From Zoroaster sp. YZ-2022 (lineage: Eukaryota > Echinodermata > Asteroidea > Forcipulatida > Zoroasteridae), in contig CM055822.1 in the NCBI GenBank assembly GCA_029582265.1, positions 3,593,057-3,657,056 on the forward strand: a DNA stretch of 64,000 nucleotides. Reading direction: 5' to 3'. A program made the translations under genes and the position numbers. How positions within the stretch are numbered: position 1 is the stretch's first letter; each line of letters opens with the position of its first letter. The notes beneath the pieces were generated by a model. That model was not told the origin of the DNA. It was given only the letters and a program-made list of their open reading frames with translations, and did not search any database. Shown here piece by piece: positions 1 to 10,936 of this stretch.

Positions 1-1029
1 ATTACACTGTATTTTTGTTGGGCATTTTGCCGATGCCAGGGGGCGAGTTGACTGGCATGCGCTTAAACATTGTGCACAAGTTAAGTGGCGGTTGGGTTTG
101 ACATTCTTTCCCACTGATTCACCAGAAACATTGATTTTTTACAACGGTATCCCGTTATTCTGGGATAGCTCACTTCCTAATTACTTACGCTCTATAGTAT
201 TATACACGCAGAAAAGTCAGACGAGTCCAAAGCTTCAAGGTGCTAAAAAGTACTGAGTTATAAAATTAGGTCATTGATTAAAGAACTCATAAATCTCAAA
301 ATTAACCACTAGGTAGGGCAATGTGGCGGGATTCTTATGTAAATCCCTAGTCTATAGACGTGATTGCTAGCTAGTACTCGTGTCCAAGGTTTAGTCTGTT
401 ACCCTTATCAAATGACTTCCACTCTAGCTAACTAGTCGTCTGGGAATCAGATCATGCTCAAGTTTAGATTATAGCGCCCTCAGTAGGCTGTACCTCTAAA
501 TAGCATTATTGCCATTTATAAATAAAATTCTTTAAATCTTTATCATCGGTTTTTACAACTGGAATCAACAAAAATCTTGTTTACCTTCACCTGTTTTTTT
601 GTTATCCTTCTTACCTCTGTAGTCCCACTTGTGTCTCATGTCTGCTCAACATTTCCTCAATTGTGTCCCCAATCATCCCCAAAATATTTTTTTCACACAT
701 CTTTGAATAGTTAGTAAAATAAATCATCCTTTTGCTTACTCCGTCCTTAATAATGTCTGTATTCAAGTCTTCATCATCATGACAATTAGGAGGTTGCTTA
801 AATTTTTTTCAACTGAATTGCACTCTTTGGATTAAATGTTTTGGTTTATCTTTCCCCTTCTAAAGTTATTAAAGTCATTATAATCACCTAAGATTATTAC
901 AATTCACAACACCCCACATCCCCCAAGCACAAAACACCAACACCCCACATCCCCCAAGCACAAAACCAAACCACAAATAAAAAATTACAAACATAAATTG
1001 GTAGCATATTTCTAAACGTTTATTTACAC

Positions 1030-1056
1030 CATGGAGGAAGACATTCTTCCTCCATG
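1030..1056. repeat. Perfect 11-bp hairpin
   Basis: CATGGAGGAAG and its exact reverse complement are separated by the five bases ACATT. The stem is short and isolated; no function is assigned. Confidence 0.6.
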
Positions 1057-1537
1057 TTTACACCAAGCCAATGTCTGGATCAATCATTTCAGACTATGCA
1101 GTATTTTAAGTTTTCTCATCCTTCTTGAAGTGATTCTGGCAGTGTGAACAATGACACTAAATATACTGTTAATATCGTTTATGCAATTCTTGAGTTTTCT
1201 AAGTCTTGAAGGGAAGGTACATCATTGGTAATTTAAAGATTATCAAATGAATGAATTATCCTGTATAGTGTCTTCTCTTGTATGCTGAAGCACGTACAAT
1301 AAGCCAATTGGAAAGCCACTATCTCCATCAAGCTCTTGATATCATGTGTCATTTTAAACGTTTTATATACGGCAGGGGACCCAACGTCTTTAGGACAACT
1401 GCACCATGTTTCTTTTTAAATATTGGATGGAAACTACTGTGTATTTCATATGTTCTTCTATAAGGTACATTGAAGTACTCTGTTCACAAGACCCAAGTAA
1501 ATTCAGTTTTGAGTTATAACTTCCAGTTCTTTTCAGA

Positions 1538-1682
1538 ACGAATTACTACTCAATTTGAGAATTATCACATAGTGTCACCTCAAACAGTCTTTACTTATCC
1601 TTTTCACCATGCAAAGCTACAAATCTTACTACATGGTGTCACCGCAAACAGTCTTTACTTATCCTTTTCACCATAGCTACAA
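1538..1682 (+). repeat. Two-unit repeat shared with the 13094-14082 element
   Basis: The unit (TGGTGTCACCGCAAACAGTC.. to CATGCAAAGCTACAA) occurs twice here. A diverged copy is found at about 13124-13226 inside the second copy of the 0.9-1.0 kb TIR element and is absent from that element's first copy. Confidence 0.6.
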
Positions 1683-2672
1683 GTATTAAATTCAGTAATT
1701 TAAATAATATGTTCCAACTTTTTCAAAATTTGTGCATATAATGTAACTTCAATTACTACGTATATATTTTGGCCATCAATTTTATTGAAATATTAACGAA
1801 TGCATTGGTTGGCATACTTGAAATAATACAAAATCTTAATATAAACTAAGTCTACAAAATACAAACATACTGGAAACAGTTTTGAAATGTTCCTCAAATA
1901 AACCTTACGTGTCAGGTAGGATGTGGTGGATCCCCAACCCCTATGAGGGACCGACCTAGAAAATTGTTTTTTGTGCCAAAGGGTGCAATACCAAAAAATT
2001 ACTAGAATAGTTCAAAATTGTTTAAATGTCTGATGAAAACAAACACAAAGGTTTGGATCCCCCCCCCCCCCCCCCCCCGGCATACCGTTACTCTTGTACA
2101 TATAACAAAAAGAATAGAATGATTCCTTATTTCTATTTAATGATGGGGAGGGGTAAACTTGTGGGTTCAGTAGCTACAACATTTGTCCACATCTTCATGA
2201 ACAATGAAGCAAAGATGGGGGGGGGGGGAAGACTTCTCTCATAAAGACTTCAATTTAAATAAATCTTTAAAAATTAGGCTAATATGATGGAATGAACATT
2301 TTATATTAACTAGCCGTGCATTTCAGAACTTACCAACAACAATCTAAATGTTAAACATTGCCTCCATTACACACCATGAAATATAATATATGCATAGCTG
2401 TCAACATTTCAAAATTCCAATTCGTAATGAAACCGACCAAGACATAACAATTTGTATTAAAACTATAATGATGGTCAAGATGACCAACTGCAAATAAATC
2501 AAACAAAAACATACTACATATATGTACGTAAATCAATTTGTACTTTCGTAATTCCTGAAACAATTTGTAATAATTGGCAGCTATGTATATTGACCTTTGT
2601 ATTATAGTAAACTCAACTGGATGCAAAATCAAGTCAGTAAATTATGCTTGGTTGGCACATAATTCCACTGGC

Positions 2673-2723
2673 TTATTGCTTGACCCCAAGCTCTGATAGA
2701 AGCTGCTTGGCTTCTTGCACTGC
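2673..2723 (-). CDS. RMDN1: RMDN terminal coding exon 7
   Basis: Encodes AVQEAKQLLSELGVKQ and TAA. ATACAG acceptor. It matches the short charged/leucine tail of the family. No canonical AATAAA was found on the minus strand in the few hundred bases downstream. Confidence 0.88.
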   Translation of the reverse strand, partial: AVQEAKQLLSELGVKQ

Positions 2724-5700
2724 CTGTATGCACAAAAAAAGAGAGAAATACAATTTTTATTTTACTGTGTGAGGAAAGAAAAACATTTTTCACTGTGTGC
2801 CACAGTCTAACTCATTTGGCACAAGTTGATTAAGCACATCGGACCAGTGTTCTGATGATCAAGTCTTCAGAGTGTGGGTTTGAATCCTGGCCATCACAAG
2901 TTGATTAAGCACATTTTGCCAACCTGATTTCTCTAAGAAGGGAATATTGTTTTTGTTATAATTGACAATATTTTGGAAATGTTAGGGATTCCAAGTCAAT
3001 GATTGTATTTTATTCTTTTGATGCAGAATTGCTATTAACAAATAAATAGTTATCATCCAGCAATATAACTTGACAACCTTTAATGACACTCACTCGTATG
3101 TCTTCATCTTTCTGCGTGGGGTAATCCCGTGCCTTGGTGAGGTACAGCAGGGCCATTTTCTTATCTTTCATCCTACTGTAGGTCTTACCAAGCATCAAAA
3201 GATTCTTGCTGTAAAAACCGGGATTGACTATGGGAAAATTGATAAGTACAGGGTTTACACAAAATATGACTGCACTTAGAGACAGACTTCAGAGTCCTCA
3301 GTGTTGAGTCCAAATTGAGTCTTAGGGGCCGTCCATAAAGTACGTACGCACAAAATGCCGACATTTTTGACCCCCCCCTCCCCCCCTGTACGCATGGCAT
3401 ACGTAGTGGCTCCAACCCCCCCTCCCCCCCTGTACGCATATGCATTCCATATCTCTTTTTGACTTCTCAGACTACCTTATTCTAGCATCATTAAACGTCA
3501 CATTACACCTGCTGTAGTAGTATGATTCGCATGTCGCATCCAAAGACTGAAATAAATCACAAAATGTTGACAGAAAAAAATTTGCAAACATTTTTATTAA
3601 CGGACCATGATGATTGATCTTGTGCTTCCGTTAGTTGCAACTGTTTCTTCGTTGGATTTGCTTTTTTGTACATCTTCACAAGTTTAGCGTAGCGCCCTGA
3701 GTTGGAATTTCCCCCGGTACTAGCCATTCTGACCGTGTTTTTTATATGACAAAATAAATGCAGGCTTCGATCAAGCCACTATTTTTTCAGTGTTTAACAA
3801 ACAACTCATGCAGCCGTTGATTACATCACCATGGGAATATTTACAGGTACATCGTATACAGCTGTACTACATTACATTGTGAGCGACAGCACCTGGGTGA
3901 AATTGATACATTGTATCAATCACCTGTACGTTTCCTATGTACACTGCCGGTTTCATAGCAGTCTTTTTATTTTAGTAATGTTGTGGTCTATAGGCCGAAG
4001 TTGGCTGGCGGTAGCGCTGGGAAGATAAATTTACTTTTGGTTGGGGTGAAGGGTACTGTGTTATAACTGTTTTTCGATGCACAAAAGCTGGTCCTGGTAG
4101 TTATTTATATGAGATAGTACATTGATTTCATGATAATTCATTAAAAGCAAATTGTCGGTTTGCGTACGATACGCATTGGCTTGGACCCCCCCTCCCCCCC
4201 TGTACGCATGGTGTACGCAATGTCAACACCCCCCCTCCCCCCCTTCGTGCGTACGTACTTTATGGATGGCCCCTTAAGTTATTAAGTATCAAACGAGTCA
4301 TTTAAAAGTGTCACAAGTTCTTAAGGAAGATATATTGGATCCAGACGACAGTATTTTAGTACAATTTTCAAATTATTAAGTAATTTTTTGAAATATTTAT
4401 GAGGGAATTTCTTCACATTAACAGGGGGTGTGATTTGACAAAAGTAAAAAATCCTGAAAAATGGGTAGCAGGCCTGGACCTCCCTTTGGTCTAGAGGACA
4501 AAGCCCCCTGAACCTACTGTATGTTTGATTTTGGAGGATTTAGAGACTCTCCAAATCCCCACAAACAAGAAACTAGAGGTTTGGACACCATACTTCTTTC
4601 TTTCATTGGTGGCTACTTGAGAAAAATGTAGATTTGTAAAAACTCCTGAAATCAGGAAAAATCCTGAGAAATCACAGACCTGCATTAAATAACCTTCAAT
4701 AGGTTAAAGAATGGTTTATATTAAACAGGCTATTTTGTATCTGAGTCTGCATCCTGTCTGAGTGATTGTACATGGTGACTCAAGTCCGAGTCTGAATCAC
4801 TAAAAATGTGACTTGAGTCAGATTCAAGCCTGTGCAGAAATCATACAATTCTGCTCCTATTTATGGCTTAGGAACTTACTATTATTATTTGACTGGTTCT
4901 ATGTTGTGCACAATTCAGTTTAATTCAATTGTCTATAATGCATCTTAAATTTGGTGTGTATATTCCTGATGTTTTGTCACGTCACCGTTTATTTATTTTT
5001 TTCTTCACTCCAAGCGCTTCAGAATAGGCAACTAGAATGATGGTGCTCTACAAATGCCTGATGATTGATTGATTGGTTGATTGATGGCATTTTGGGCTTT
5101 TAAACGTCCATGCATATTTTGTATGTAAACCCAACTGAGTGTTATGGACATATATGACAAACTGAATGCAAAGGTTTGAATGGCACATTCTGGCACTGCA
5201 GGAATTATCAATTAAAAAAAAAAAATAACATACGATCTGAGAATATCCATGAAAAAAATACTAAATATATACAATTTAAAAAGATCCAAAGATGTCAGTG
5301 AACTTACTATTTTCAGCTTTGCTGAAATGACCCAGTGCCTGTAGAAAAATGAATACAAATACTTTATTTATTAAAAATGTTTTATTGGTTAGTGCTATGG
5401 TGTATTAATGTAATAGGTTTTAGTTGGTAGAGTAACAGGTGCAGTGTCTGGTCTGTGGGTCAGGTTTAGTTTGCAAGACAGAGACAAGGGTGAAAACATT
5501 GAGTAAATATTTCTAACCCTTAAAAGCTCAATTATTTTTGTATTAATTTCTGAATACTTTGACATGACGCAGTTTTACTGCCATATAATTTGTTTTCATT
5601 CATACTTTAACCAATAACATTAAGACCTTGATTAGTAAACTAGAAAAACCATTCGACATTAGAACTCTGGGTTGGTATGCACGTTAGGTCAAAGGTAATT

Positions 5701-8700
5701 AACAATAGATGATCATCAGACTCTAATGTAAATTAGGCTTGGATGATTTTGGGCTGGAATCATTTGCAAGCGATTTCAAAGTCAAAATCAAAACCATGAT
5801 TTTTCTTTTTAAATTGAGTTTCCACAACAGGCGATTACAACTTCTTTAGAACAGATTCTAAACATAAAATCTCAATTCTTGGCGGCAGCTTGGAATGAAT
5901 TGTATTCTGCAATGTTTTGGAAATATAAGAGTATTAAGAAATCTTGATTTTTGGACTACAAGTTCCTTTCAAGGCATTTATAACACAATTTTGAAATAAA
6001 TTTCAAATGGAATCATGATTCATCCATGGAGTGGTATCCGACTCTGATATCGCCCGAGCCTAATGTGTGTGATGTTACCAATGTAGACTTCTCAGACCTC
6101 TACAGACATACCTCTTCATAGGTTGATGTTGGTGGAGTGCCAAATATAGCTGTTGCAATCTTCCTTTGGTACCAGGGCATATCAGCAAATGTAAAACACC
6201 TGAATGTAAATCACAAACTCATGAATATACAAGAAGTTAATGATTAATTCATGAATATGCAAGAAGCACATGTTAATGATGAATTCATGAATATGAAAGA
6301 GCTTAAAGTTAGGTTTGCAATAGCACCACGTAAAAAATCTCTTATTAGGAGCTGTAATAATTGTTGGTTCTGAGAAGAACCGGTGGTGGGAAACATCAGT
6401 ATACTCTGATCATTTTCAGATGAAAGTTATAACAAATTCATGAATATTCAACAAGTTAAATAAAACTATTCAAATTCATGAATTAAATATTCAAGTAGAC
6501 AATGACAAATTCATGAAAATTCCGGCAGGTAAGCCATTCTGGTGGCTTACATGGTTGATAGTGACACAGGGGTGTGGCTTAATGGCCAACAAATGAATCT
6601 ATTCATGGTTATGGTTGCTAAGAGTGGATTGTACATATATTTGTTTGGGGGAAGATGAAATAAATCACAGTACTGAACGATAAAATGAGCCAGCAATATA
6701 AAGTAAAGTAAATTTGAATCCTTCCTAACTCCCTAGGCCCATTTGCTTACACATAACCTGAATCCATCCTAACTCCCTAGGCCCATTTGCTTACACATAA
6801 ACTGAATCCTCCAAAATCCTTCAGTAGTAAAGCAAGCACATGTCATGTATGTACACGTGTTTCTAATCTGTGATACATGTACATGGCCAGGGACCCTCCC
6901 TGCATGCATGGAGCAACAAACCGTGTCCACTGACCCAAGCACTGACCTTGCAATCACTACAACAAGCATGGATGTACATGTACCATGGAAAGGCAAGTAT
7001 GCCTAATAACCTCAATCCTCCAAAATCCTTCACTTTAGCAAAGAGGATTTGAGAGAATTTGGGAAGGTTAGGGTTAATAGGAAGCATCTAAACCTTTGAT
7101 ATCACAACTTGCTTCACATTTCTGTACATGATTACTCACCATAAACCCATCAAATGGTAACAGGTTGCATCATTTGGCTTCAGTTCAATGGCTTTCTGTA
7201 ATATCAATTGACAATCTATTTTACAAATAATGTATACTTAAAGGTCTGTAAATGCATACATAGTTTTATAAGAACCAAATACAAATACATGTATTTACCG
7301 AGAAACGACACAAACATCTGAATTATAGACACATCTTACAGCATAATTTATAACATATAGTTCATGTCCCTAGTGAGGTATAAACTCGACTCACAGAAAC
7401 ACAAACTGATCTCATTTTGGTCAGCAAAATCCAGCAAATCTGCGAAAGTAAGATTAGACCTTTGTTGCTACATCTGTGTGTAGAGGTTTTACTCAATCAA
7501 AACAGTAAATCAAGCATTTGGTTTATGTATTTTCTGCTTACACATGTACATGAACATCAAAATGTTTTTCACTATTTTTACACATTTTTAACAGCATTTA
7601 TCATTTTGGAAAAACAACAATGCAGACAAACATTAAGCAAACATTTTGACAAACTTTCAGACGTGGGCCACATGATCATAACATGCAATTTATGAGGCTT
7701 AATAAGCTCACTAAGTGCTGGGTGATATCGTCTTAAACAATTTCAGAAATCTTGAATGTCTTGAGGTCATAGGGCAAAATTTCACCCCGAATCCTCACCA
7801 GGAAATGATCTCTGATGATGTAGGCATTGGCCACCTTCTTCTTGGTCCCTTCGTAATCTCCGACTTCACTGATGCAGATTGCATACCACTGGGGTGACAA
7901 TATAAACAAGAAAGAAAGAAAGAATAAAACTATTGAAGATACAGGGGGCATTTAACTTATTTTAACTATTGATAAAATGCTTGATATGCATAATTTAATA
8001 AGAACCTGTTACCAACGTGTGAAAGTTTCAGCTTATTTGTTTGTGTTGTCGAGGAGAAAATAATGAAAATGCGTCAGATTGTTTGTATTAACCTTCCTAC
8101 TATAGCTGAACTTTAGTGGCAAGTAGCTCTAGTAGTCAAAACCAGTCAACTGTCTGTTTTGACTGTTGACCCAAATGTGCACACAGGGGCATTTTTGACT
8201 GGTTTTGACTGTCATTTTGACCACCCTGAACAATACCAGACAATGCTTTTACCAGTCAAAAACGGTTTTGACCTGTAAATGTACTTACTACACGTAAGGT
8301 TTGACAGTATTCGACTTTAAAGTGCACTAGATATACCTTGGCAAATATATCAAAATTTTGACTGATTTTGACTCTTGCAGTCACACAAGAGTTATTTGTG
8401 GAAATGAAACACCGGCTGGTTATCCAATTGATAATAAGATCTTTTTATTCAAGTTTTCTCACATGAAAACATGTCAGATGGAATAATTTCTCAGGATGTT
8501 TGATACCATTACCATCTTAAAACTAAGTAAACTTTAAGATAATAATTCAGTCCGCATTTATTTCCTTGGGCAATTACCAATGGTGTATAACCCCTTTAAA
8601 GAAACTTCTGGGATGTCTAACCTTATGTGATGCATAGTTCTTATCATTAATCTCTAGACAGCGTTTAGCGTACTCCAAGGCATCATAGGTCAATTTCTTC

Positions 8701-8900
8701 TTGTCAGTAGTGGATGTAACTGACATCTGAGCTTTGTCACGGCACGCCCTGCACAGCCTCCATAACACTTCCTCGTTGTTGCAATCTTTGTGCTTGATGA
8801 GGAAATCATAGAGCTCCAGCGGCTTGTGGGATTGGTAGAGTCTGTCTGCCTCCTCCATGAGCTCAGCATCTGGACCTGACTGGGCATCCTTTTCTGCCAT
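2673..8900 (-). CDS. RMDN1: Regulator of microtubule dynamics (RMDN/FAM82 family) gene, seven coding exons
   Basis: Seven minus-strand exons (8900-8622, 7888-7799, 7195-7140, 6199-6112, 5338-5308, 3227-3094, 2723-2673) join with GT-AG borders and matching phases into 729 nt, 242 residues plus stop. Family landmarks in order are EEADRLY near the N-terminus, LLxRLCRA-like helices, ASHK-WYAICISEVGDYEG, KAIELKPNDA, FADMPWYQRK, TPPTSTYEE, NPGFYSKNLLMLGKTY and KARDYPTQ. RMDN proteins are TPR-like helical-repeat proteins linked in worms and mammals to spindle microtubules and mitochondria or ER; this role is inferred from homology. The length matches the short worm RMD-1 type, whereas human RMDN1 has about 70 more N-terminal residues. 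The start chosen is the ATG at 8900, but the frame stays open a short way upstream and an upstream exon may add a leader. The symbol is by family; RMDN2/3 orthology is not excluded. Confidence 0.93.
2835..2912 (+). mobile_element. Fragment of tRNA-derived SINE
   Basis: Retains the tRNA-like body (ATCGGACCAGTGTTCTGATG .. GTGGGTTTGAATCCTGGCC) with a B-box-like GGTTTGAATCC. It matches the SINE at 39207-39563, lies in the RMDN intron between exons 6 and 7, and is truncated. Confidence 0.6.
3094..3227 (-). CDS. RMDN1: RMDN coding exon 6
   Basis: 134 nt. The split codon A/TC (Ile) begins INPGFYSKNLLMLGKTYSR, then a last TPR-like helix pair (KKMALLYLTKARDYP) and QKDEDIR. Acceptor CCATAG after a pyrimidine run; donor GTGAGT at 3093. 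Confidence 0.92.
3325..4273. mobile_element. 949-bp TIR element, Harbinger-like by target duplication
   Basis: The ends GGGGCCGTCCATAAAGTACG and the inverted copy (one mismatch, GGGGCCATCCATAAAGTACG) face each other and extend through TACGCAC. TTA lies on both sides, fitting the 3-bp TWA duplications of PIF/Harbinger. Just inside each end, C7TC7 tracts followed by GTACGCAT repeat twice in the same orientation. No transposase is visible. It sits in the RMDN intron between exons 5 and 6. Confidence 0.75.
4422..4682. mobile_element. CAGG..CCTG element with 6-bp target duplication, copy 1
   Basis: Flanked by CATTAA on both sides. The left end CAGGGGGTGTGATTT mirrors the right end AAATCACAGACCTG. 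The interior (CCTCCCTTTGGTCTAGAGGA, AAATCCTGA words) is shared with 50595-50866. Confidence 0.75.
5308..5338 (-). CDS. RMDN1: RMDN coding exon 5 (31-nt micro-exon)
   Basis: Encodes ALGHFSKAEN plus one base. CTACAG acceptor and GTAAGT donor. It aligns with the family's ALxxFxRAEQ segment and is needed to join exon 4 to exon 6 without a gap. Confidence 0.88.
5733..6063. mobile_element. TTAGGCTTGG / CCGAGCCTAA TIR element
   Basis: The ends resemble those of the larger hAT-like element at 58207 (TAGGCTTGG, GATATCGCCC). The interior repeats GATTTT and AATCAT words in both orientations. No coding region. Confidence 0.6.
6112..6199 (-). CDS. RMDN1: RMDN coding exon 4
   Basis: 88 nt. The leading G completes Trp, followed by CFTFADMPWYQRK and TPPTSTYEE, the most diagnostic RMDN block. 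ATTCAG acceptor and GTATGT donor, ending in phase 0. Confidence 0.93.
6716..7077 (-). mobile_element. TTAA-CCCTAACC element with two 44-bp terminal units
   Basis: Inverted relative to the copy at 44016. The right end is GGTTAGGG-TTAA. The left end carries two units of CCTAACTCCCTAGGCCCATT..., the same 44-mer that forms a 20-copy array at 44337. The left TTAA is missing. It sits in the RMDN intron between exons 3 and 4. Confidence 0.75.
7140..7195 (-). CDS. RMDN1: RMDN coding exon 3
   Basis: 56 nt encoding KAIELKPNDATCYHLMGL plus the first two bases of a Trp codon. TTACAG acceptor and GTGAGT donor. The split TG/G codon is completed by the next exon, giving the family's MGxWC motif. Confidence 0.92.
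7799..7888 (-). CDS. RMDN1: RMDN coding exon 2
   Basis: 30 codons, WYAICISEVGDYEG through NAYIIRDHFL, phase 0 at both ends. AG acceptor at 7890-7889 and GTGAGG donor at 7798. The sequence continues the conserved HKWYAI segment of the family. Confidence 0.93.
8088..8380. mobile_element. TTAA-CCTTCCTA element, right end decayed
   Basis: Closely related to 10621-10936. The interior repeats TTTTGACTG and its complement CAGTCAAAA many times. The right terminus is lost. It sits in the RMDN intron between exons 1 and 2. Confidence 0.7.
8622..8900 (-). CDS. RMDN1: RMDN coding exon 1 (ATG exon)
   Basis: 93 codons from MAEKDAQSG to ASHK, ending AAG before a GT donor at 8621-8620 (phase 0). It holds the first TPR-like helices (EEADRLYQS, DFLIKHKDC, ALEYAKRCLEIND). 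Upstream of the ATG are two AG acceptors (ACACAGAG and GACACAG) that both keep the frame in phase 0, so this may be an internal exon of a longer transcript. Confidence 0.92.
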
Positions 8901-8936
8901 TGTGGAATCCTGTGTCTCTGTGTGACAATAAAGTAA

Positions 8937-9386
8937 GTATTTCTGCTAAGTATCATACAGTAGATTACCAGCTAAAATAGAATATTTTGTGTGGATGTTT
9001 GGTTGGTAACCAAGAAAACCTGTTAAGCAAATTTTACTATTAACCCTAACCCTGCCAGACGCAGCACAGTGCATCAGGTGGAAAAGTCTGGTGCACTTTG
9101 ATGCATTCAGCTGTCAACACCAGTGCATAAGCAGCCAAGTCTGAGGCTATTGAGAGCTGGTCCCATTGAACAATGCCAGAGTTGTATCCTGCTGCGTTTG
9201 GTGACCACAGACTCTGAGGCAGTTCGGCCTTGAGATTTGTGACCAGATGGATCTTGCTGCACTGGGCAGCCAAGTCACTTTGACAAACGATGCAATCTGA
9301 TGCGTCTGGCAGGGTTTCTAGCCAAAATACCCTGGAGGGTTAGGGTTAAGCAATTTTCTTTCCTGCCTAGACATTCTATGAAATTG
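8937..9386. mobile_element. GCTAAGCAAAT word element interrupted by a TTAA MITE
   Basis: Fragments TTTCTGCTAAG, GGTTGGTAACCAA, AAGCAAATTTT and ATGAAATTGG match the uninterrupted copy at 27914-28080. A 310-bp TTAA element (9040-9349) is inserted between AAGCAAATTTTACTA and TTAAGCAATTTT. Confidence 0.65.
9040..9349. mobile_element. TTAA-CCCTAACC element with CCAGACGCA subterminal repeats
   Basis: Bounded by TTAA-CCCTAACCCTGCCAGACG and, inverted, GCGTCTGGCAGGG .. GGTTAGGG-TTAA. The interior is rich in GTCTG, TGCATC and GGCAGC words. It is nested in the GCTAAGCA element. Confidence 0.8.
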
Positions 9387-9392
9387 GCAGCA

Positions 9393-9795
9393 ACAATATA
9401 AAGGTCCTTGAAGAGAGTTACGAGGATGATCACAGAGATGAAAGACCAACCATATGAAGACAGACTAAGGCAGACTACATCTGACAACTCTGGAAACAAG
9501 AAGACTCCGTGGAGATCTTATAGAGGTATTTCATATCATGAAGGGAATAGACCACTTGGGGGTTGCAACCTGTTTACTTTAAACCAAAATATGAAAACCA
9601 GGAGACATTCCAAAGGAACTGGCAAAGGAAAGTTGGCCTTTAAATCTCCATCATCATTCCTTCAGTTAGAGAGCAGTGAACTGTTTGAACCGACTGCTTG
9701 AAGACTGCACATACATGTATCATCAGACATGGTGCTCCAGTTCAAAATCCAACTAGACAAGGTCTTAAGGGACAAGGGGTATAACACGAGTTGCA
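9393..9795 (+). pseudogene. LINE (CR1/L2-type) reverse-transcriptase C-terminal fossil
   Basis: Successive frames give KRVTRMITEMKDQPYEDRL, then (shifted) LTTLETRRLRGDLIEVFHI and MKGID, then (shifted) LFTLNQNMKTRRHS, and finally LQFKIQLDKVLRDKGYN. This order matches the end of reverse transcriptases of CR1-like non-LTR retrotransposons (thumb-type R-R-A-T-K-M-I and LETRRLRGDLI blocks, then FKxxLDKxxxD). Several frameshifts and stops show it is dead. The assignment to a clade is tentative. Confidence 0.7.
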
Positions 9796-10620
9796 TCTCT
9801 ATATCCCCTGGTCAACCTGCATTTAGCAACGAGCAATGTTTGCCATCTACAGGTGAGAAAAATCAGTCAACAAATTCCGGTACTTTTTGCACACAAAAAA
9901 TAAACACCATAACACAAATGAATACTTTACACTGTAGATCAATCTTTAAATTCAGTATTGTACAGATAAATCCTGTCACGCAACCTGTAGTTATTTTAAG
10001 CCATTTCCTTTTCCTTTCAGGGTTCCTACTCAGGATCCCGTGACCACTACTGGTAAAAAAAATTTCTTTCCCAACCACCACTCATTTTCCAACTTGCCTA
10101 GATTTCCTTTCACAGATTATCAATAAAAGATGACAGATGTTGTCTTTACCAGTAAAAATTGAAGCATTTCTATAGTGGATAGCTCAAAATAATGCCCCCA
10201 TTCTGTGTTACAGGTTTCCAGTCCTGAGACACAAGTACGTCCGAACGCTTTTCATTTTTCCTTCAGCACTAAAAAATTCACATTGTTGAAAGCACAAAAT
10301 GTTTTGAAAAAAATACATCTGTATCCCCTCATTTTAATCATGGTAATGACAACAGAAAAAGTTTGATACATTTTGGTTGCAGTTTTTTCCGTACAATTTC
10401 TTTTGTTAAACTAAAATGTTGACAAAAAATGTTTGTATAAGTCAAGTCATGTAAAGTCACACTGTCACAGATTATTTTTAATACAGTCAAATCAAAAGTA
10501 ATGTTTTCCCATGTCAAGTCAAGTTGCAAATCAATAGAAATGTAATTCGGATTCAAGTCAAGTCACTGGAATGAGTCAACAACTCTGTGGTTCCTTGCTT
10601 TATTATAATGATAATTACAC

Positions 10621-10936
10621 TTAACCCTCCTACTATTGCTGCACTTGAGTGGGAAGTTGCTATAGAGGTCAAAATCAGTCAACTGCCTGTTTTGACTGTT
10701 GACCCAAATGTGCACACAGGGGCATTTTTGACTGGTTTTTACTGTCATTTTGACCACCCTCAACAATACCAGACAATGCTTTTACCAGTCAAAAATGGTT
10801 GACTCATTTTGACCTGTAAATGTACTTACTACATGTAAGGTTGGACAGTGTTCGACTTTTAAGTGTACTAGATATACCTTGGCAAGTATATCAACATTTT
10901 GACTGATTTTGACCCTTGTAGTAGTAGGAGGGATAA
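10621..10936. mobile_element. TTAA-CCCTCCTA element rich in TTTTGACTG words
   Basis: The left end is TTAA-CCCTCCTACTA and the right end TAGTAGGAGGG followed by ATAA (decayed TTAA). TTTTGACTG, TTTTGACC and complements fill the interior. The terminal motif recurs at 46367 and 55080 with unrelated interiors. Confidence 0.8.

Larger units (their letters stand above)
1..2672. other. 3' flank of RMDN, no gene seen
   Basis: AT-rich sequence without a convincing coding region. It holds a direct duplication at 903-966 (ACCCCACATCCCCCAAGCAC twice), a short hairpin, a two-unit repeat at 1538-1682, an 18-base C run at about 2059 and a G run at about 2217. Confidence 0.6.
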
